A stretch of 64,000 nt of DNA, from NCBI RefSeq assembly GCF_007713465.1, contig NZ_VMSG01000022.1, positions 39,499 to 103,498 of the forward strand. Reading direction: 5' to 3'. Shown piece after piece: positions 60,317-64,000 of this stretch; positions within the stretch are counted from its first letter, which is position 1, and each line of letters starts with the position of its first letter. A program made the translations under genes and the position numbers. This stretch comes from Pseudomonas sp. H3(2019) (GTDB taxonomy: Bacteria; Pseudomonadota; Gammaproteobacteria; Pseudomonadales; Pseudomonadaceae). The notes under the pieces are model-generated. The model was not told the origin of the DNA. It made no database searches and saw only the letters and a program-made list of their open reading frames with translations.

Positions 60317-63300
60317 TATAGCCCCTTCAATTTATCAGAAATTGATATACCGTCAGGATTAATCCCCTTTATATGTTGCTCCCAATCTCCCTTTGGGATA
60401 GGAGCCGAGGACAAACGCGGATCATATACGTACCGACCATCAGTATAAATCTGATGATAAAACTGCCCCGGCTCCGTCGCGCCATTTTCAAAAACATTCA
60501 AATCGCCCGTTTTAGATGGCCTCACCTCTATGATTTTACCCTTGCCACCAGCAGCATCAAACAACTTGCTTGCTATATCAGAGCAATCTGTGCTGTCACA
60601 CTTTATCATCCCCTGAATACGCTCACCACTCATCGCATCAACGACTGACTTATCTGGAGGGAAATCTGGATTGATCGGTCGGAATGGACGGTCCATTCCT
60701 GGCGCATTCGGAACATCTGGGACTTGCAGAGGATCTGGAACTAGCCTCCCTTCTGGCAATTTCTGACTAGCACCCGCACCAGCAATCTCCCCAGCAGTAC
60801 CTGTCCCTTTTGCACCCGAGATCCTCGCCTCAGCCGCCACCAACTCTGCCAGATTACCTCCAGCCTTCGGCCTCAGTCCACCCTCGGCGTTTTCGTAATA
60901 AAAGACGCCATCTGAGCCGACGACTTCAGTATTACCAGTCTTGGTATTGCTGACCCGCCGATAACCTTCAGGCAATTCACCCGTCTCATTGAAGGCTGCG
61001 CCCCCTGAGCTGCCTTCGCGATAGCCTGACGGAAGGGCTGGCCTCTGCGCAGTACTTGCTGTTGTCTGTGCAAAAGTACCCGCCCCTGCTACTTCTCCCG
61101 CACCGTTTGCACCAGCGGACTCAATCCCCTTTCCAGCAAATGCCTCCGCACCCTTCCCAGCAACTGCCTCCACACCTTTGACGGCCAATGCATCTCGCGC
61201 TGCCAAGCCCTTGATTGCGCTCAGAAGCGTTCCCTTGCCCACCCCGCCTATGGGCATAAGCTCAACAAGTAGCTTGAGATCAATATTCGAATTGATTCCG
61301 CCACCCGCCAGAACACGTAACCGGTCCATTTGCTCTGCTTGGGCCTCAGCATTGGCACTGAGCGCACCAATTTCAGGAAGCTTCCTGATAGCAATGGAAT
61401 CCCCGTATTGCTCAGCCCACTTGTCCGGTACTACACCCATACCACCAGGGGCGTTGTTGTAGGTGGAATTGCTCGAAGGATTGAAGAGGCGCGAGTCGTT
61501 GTACTGCCTATCCGTAGATGTGAACGCAACGACCTTGTCGCCGTTCGCGACGATGGGGCTCCCATCCGACCACGTCAAAAGCACCTTTTCGTTCTGCAGT
61601 TGAGTGACCACTCCTCGGGCAACACGCAGGTCGTCAGCTAAGTGCTGCCCCTCTGGGTTATTCGGGCTATAGCCGGACAGAATTCCCTGTAGTTCATTGT
61701 TGGTCTGCTTATCGACTTCACCCCCTGCTACGAATGTCAGTAGAGCGTTCCATTCGAAGCCTGATTGGCTTTTGCCAGTTGAGGCATCTAAATTCTTAGC
61801 CTCAAGAGCAAGTCTTTTCTCTTCTTGAACGTGCAATTTACGGTTGTAAGACTGTGCATTCCCGGCGATTTCCGAGCCTCGAGAAACGTCGCCATCAACA
61901 CTTGCTGCCGCCAGCAACCCCACCAGTTTGGACGCAGCGTTTACCAACCGGTCGTGCTCTGCGGGGTCATCGCTACTGAGTAACGGCGTTTTATCCAAGG
62001 TCGTGATAAGCGCTTCATTAGCGCCTGCGGCGATCGCCCCCGTTTTAAAGTCGCCCCCCATTGCTTCTGAAAGCAACCCACCCACGACAGCATGCAGAGC
62101 GGTTTTACTTAGGCCGCTGTCTTGAAGGGTGGGTTTGAAGGCATCGCCAAAATCACCAACACCTGTGAAAGCAGTAGCCTGAAGCACATCGAAGGCGCTG
62201 CCCTTCATTGCGTCCTTGAAGCTGCCTTGCCCAAGGGCTTCAGAAAGCGTTCCACGCACCGCTCCGCCCGCTAACTGGATCGTACCGAACCGACCAATAG
62301 CCGCCGGATCGTTCCAATGAGGTACTACGCTCGGGCCACTCACTTTGTTAGTGATAGGGTCGCTCTGTGCGCCAAACCAGTTGCCACTGGCGTAATTCAC
62401 AAATCCTGCTGAGGCGCCCGCGATCAGCGCTTGTTTCATGCTGTCGCTACTGAAGGTTTCCTTGAATGCGGCTCCCAGGTTGCCCTTGTTGTTTATCGTG
62501 CTGACCACGCCCGTACTGGCAAGGGAGGTCAACGATGCGGTGGCAATGATGTTTCCCAGACCCGCCGAGGTGGCAACGGTGGCAGCGGTGGCAGCAGTAG
62601 TCGCCGTTGCTGCGGTAGCTGCGGTAGCTGTCGTTGCCGCCGCCATGGTCCCACCGGCTGTGGCTCCCATTGCCGTACTGGCAGAAGCCACCGCCGTACT
62701 CGCCGCGCCCGCCGTCAATACTGTGACGATAATAATGATCGCCAGCATCGCCCCTTGGCCCAGCCCGGAATGGTCGTATTTGAAGGAGTCGTGCACCTCC
62801 TTAATCTGTCGCCAATCCACATCCCCACGCTTCTCGGCGTCCTTGAGCCAAGCCAGTTGCGGATCGGCCTTGACCATCGCGTCAATGGTCTGGCTGACGG
62901 TGTTCTGGTTGATTTGCTTGACGTCGATGTGCAGGCCGTCGACGGCTTTGATCACCAGATTGCCTTTAGCCAGCAGTTGGCTCTGGCGCAGGGCTTCATC
63001 GGTGTTGCCTTTGCCTTCGGCACTGTTCCAGGCGAGGTCACTGCTGCTCTTCTCATGACTCTCCTGATGCAGATCCTTCACCCCTTCAAAGGTGATGGCG
63101 CCGCCGCTTTGCAGCGTCAGGTCCTTACCGCTTTCAAGCTTGGCCACCTGGTACTTCTGATCCCCACCGCTGGCCAGCGTCAGGTCCCCACCGGTCTTGA
63201 TTTCACTGCCGACGTTCGTGACTTGAGTCACTTCATCGTGCTGGGTTTTCTTGCTGCCCCAACTGCCTCTTTTCTTCATGTCGTACAGCGAGTAATCGCT

Positions 63301-64000
63301 GTCTTGTGCGGCCAGCAGTTGAAGGTTGTTGCCCGCCACCAGGTACGCTTCGGCGCCCGCGTTGATGCGGCTGGAAGTCAGCGTCAGGTCCTTGCCCGCG
63401 CTCAGCGCAACATTGCCGCCAGCGGTGAGGGTGGTGGACACCTGGTGAACATGGTCTTCCTGGCTCTTCACCTCCTTGCTCTTGCTGTACGAGTGCTGCT
63501 CGTCCGCTGCCGAGGCCAGGGTCAGGTTTTCGGCGCTCATGGCGATGTTGCGTTTGGCGTCGATCTGGCTGGCGATGGCGCTGATATCACGTCCGGCGTC
63601 GACTTTCAGATCACGGCCAACGTCAATACTGGAGCGGTACTGGGTGATGGTCTGATTGCGGTGGTTGGGGCCGGCCTCGTTGCTGTCGACCTGCTCGGCG
63701 GAGCCGAAGTGGACATCACGACCGGCGCTGATCGTGGTGTCGGCGCCGCTTTTCAACACGCCACCGCCGCTGTTGATATCGCGTCCGGCGCGGATGGTCA
63801 GGTAGTTGGCCGCTTCGATACGGGCCGCGCTGTCGACGAAACCCCGTCGCTCGCTGCGGGAGTCGCTGGCGCTTTCATGGGTGGTGACCGTGCGTTCGTT
63901 GATCACATCGTCATTGATCGCGGTCAGGTTGACGTCACGCCCGGCGATGATGCCACCGGCCTTGTTGACGAGGTTGTTGCCCGCCAACAGGTCCAGACGA
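60316..64000 (-). CDS. CdiA-like filamentous hemagglutinin toxin, 3' part (partial), papain-fold toxin-like C-terminus
   Basis: The last 1223 or more residues of a large exoprotein; the 5' part lies beyond the right edge. Residues counted from 63987. About 1-330: filamentous-hemagglutinin repeats, e.g. VALSAGKDLTLTSSRINAGAE and GGDLTLASGGDQKYQVAKLE. About 430-640: an Ala/Thr-rich segment then a DUF637-like hemagglutinin region. About 640-790: pretoxin region with ANEALITTLDKTPLL and AGNAQSYNRKLH, standing where VENN-type pretoxins lie. About 1125-1223: terminal domain with IKCDSTDCSDIASKLFD, GGKGKIIEV, FYHQIYTDGRYVYDP and KGDWEQHI. The order Cys...GKII...YH...G-VYD...DW resembles papain-fold toxin domain 2. 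Export would need a CdiB-type transporter, not in this window. The DNA of the tail is AT-rich. Confidence 0.85.
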   Translation of the reverse strand, partial: RLDLLAGNNLVNKAGGIIAGRDVNLTAINDDVINERTVTTHESASDSRSERRGFVDSAARIEAANYLTIRAGRDINSGGGVLKSGADTTISAGRDVHFGSAEQVDSNEAGPNHRNQTITQYRSSIDVGRDLKVDAGRDISAIASQIDAKRNIAMSAENLTLASAADEQHSYSKSKEVKSQEDHVHQVSTTLTAGGNVALSAGKDLTLTSSRINAGAEAYLVAGNNLQLLAAQDSDYSLYDMKKRGSWGSKKTQHDEVTQVTNVGSEIKTGGDLTLASGGDQKYQVAKLESGKDLTLQSGGAITFEGVKDLHQESHEKSSSDLAWNSAEGKGNTDEALRQSQLLAKGNLVIKAVDGLHIDVKQINQNTVSQTIDAMVKADPQLAWLKDAEKRGDVDWRQIKEVHDSFKYDHSGLGQGAMLAIIIIVTVLTAGAASTAVASASTAMGATAGGTMAAATTATAATAATATTAATAATVATSAGLGNIIATASLTSLASTGVVSTINNKGNLGAAFKETFSSDSMKQALIAGASAGFVNYASGNWFGAQSDPITNKVSGPSVVPHWNDPAAIGRFGTIQLAGGAVRGTLSEALGQGSFKDAMKGSAFDVLQATAFTGVGDFGDAFKPTLQDSGLSKTALHAVVGGLLSEAMGGDFKTGAIAAGANEALITTLDKTPLLSSDDPAEHDRLVNAASKLVGLLAAASVDGDVSRGSEIAGNAQSYNRKLHVQEEKRLALEAKNLDASTGKSQSGFEWNALLTFVAGGEVDKQTNNELQGILSGYSPNNPEGQHLADDLRVARGVVTQLQNEKVLLTWSDGSPIVANGDKVVAFTSTDRQYNDSRLFNPSSNSTYNNAPGGMGVVPDKWAEQYGDSIAIRKLPEIGALSANAEAQAEQMDRLRVLAGGGINSNIDLKLLVELMPIGGVGKGTLLSAIKGLAARDALAVKGVEAVAGKGAEAFAGKGIESAGANGAGEVAGAGTFAQTTASTAQRPALPSGYREGSSGGAAFNETGELPEGYRRVSNTKTGNTEVVGSDGVFYYENAEGGLRPKAGGNLAELVAAEARISGAKGTGTAGEIAGAGASQKLPEGRLVPDPLQVPDVPNAPGMDRPFRPINPDFPPDKSVVDAMSGERIQGMIKCDSTDCSDIASKLFDAAGGKGKIIEVRPSKTGDLNVFENGATEPGQFYHQIYTDGRYVYDPRLSSAPIPKGDWEQHIKGINPDGISISDKLKGL

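Noticed and set aside
62560..62660. Ala/Thr-rich repeat in the cdiA-like gene as a separate tandem-repeat feature
   Set aside because: It is an imperfect low-complexity coding stretch typical of hemagglutinin-type proteins, not a distinct element.

Overview
The window looks like a chromosome segment of a fluorescent-group Pseudomonas. The evidence is gene order and protein content: ompR(amgR)-tex-thioesterase-gshA at the left end; the block cysA-cysW-cysT-sbp-oscA, GGDEF/EAL protein and desA at 44.3-51.8 kb, in the order known from P. aeruginosa PA0280-PA0286; a TriABC-type RND pump with two adaptors; gabDT; GC-rich codon use; and many dispersed Pseudomonas REP-like palindromes. This species-level reading comes from recognising families by eye, not from a database search.

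Layout. 0-5.3 kb: envelope-stress regulator (partial), Tex, thioesterase, glutathione synthesis. 5.3-9.8 kb: aldo/keto reductase, a HicAB module whose toxin gene is frameshifted near its end, a LysR-type gene fragment, a small membrane protein and a BetT-like choline transporter with a BetI-type palindrome upstream. 10-14.6 kb: cysteine and cystine genes (epsC; dcyD; tcyJLN). 15-22.7 kb: an internally duplicated protein of unknown function, then two tandem SfnB-like flavoenzymes, an NtaA/SnaA-type monooxygenase and a methionine-type ABC transporter, which together look like an organosulfur uptake and desulfurisation unit. 22.7-25.6 kb: an orphan TccC-like (Tc toxin C subunit, RHS) gene with an AT-rich, unrecognised C-terminal module. 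25.7-38.2 kb: methyltransferase, triABC, a polar amino-acid ABC transporter, a solitary MetQ, an SfnR-like sigma-54 activator and a small serine hydrolase. 38.2-44.3 kb: a candidate short transcript, a fatty-acid desaturase with divergent AraC regulator, hipBA beside a truncated response regulator, a Crp/Fnr regulator and an Mpo1-like protein. 44.3-56.2 kb: sulfate ABC transporter with oscA, cyclic-di-GMP protein, desA, HDOD response regulator, gabT and gabD.

56.5-64 kb is an accessory island on the 3' side of tRNA-Arg(CCG). It holds a cut-off integrase gene, a Tae4/Tai4 type VI amidase effector and immunity pair, transposase remains, an intact IS4-family element, and the 3' end of a cdiA-like two-partner-secretion toxin gene with its putative immunity gene. 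The CdiA tail looks like a papain-fold toxin.

Two themes run through the window. One is sulfur: cysteine synthesis and breakdown, cystine, sulfate and methionine-type uptake, SfnB/SfnR and OscA, several with AT-rich inverted repeats just upstream. The other is interbacterial or anti-host conflict: TccC, Tae4/Tai4, CdiA/CdiI, HicAB and HipBA.
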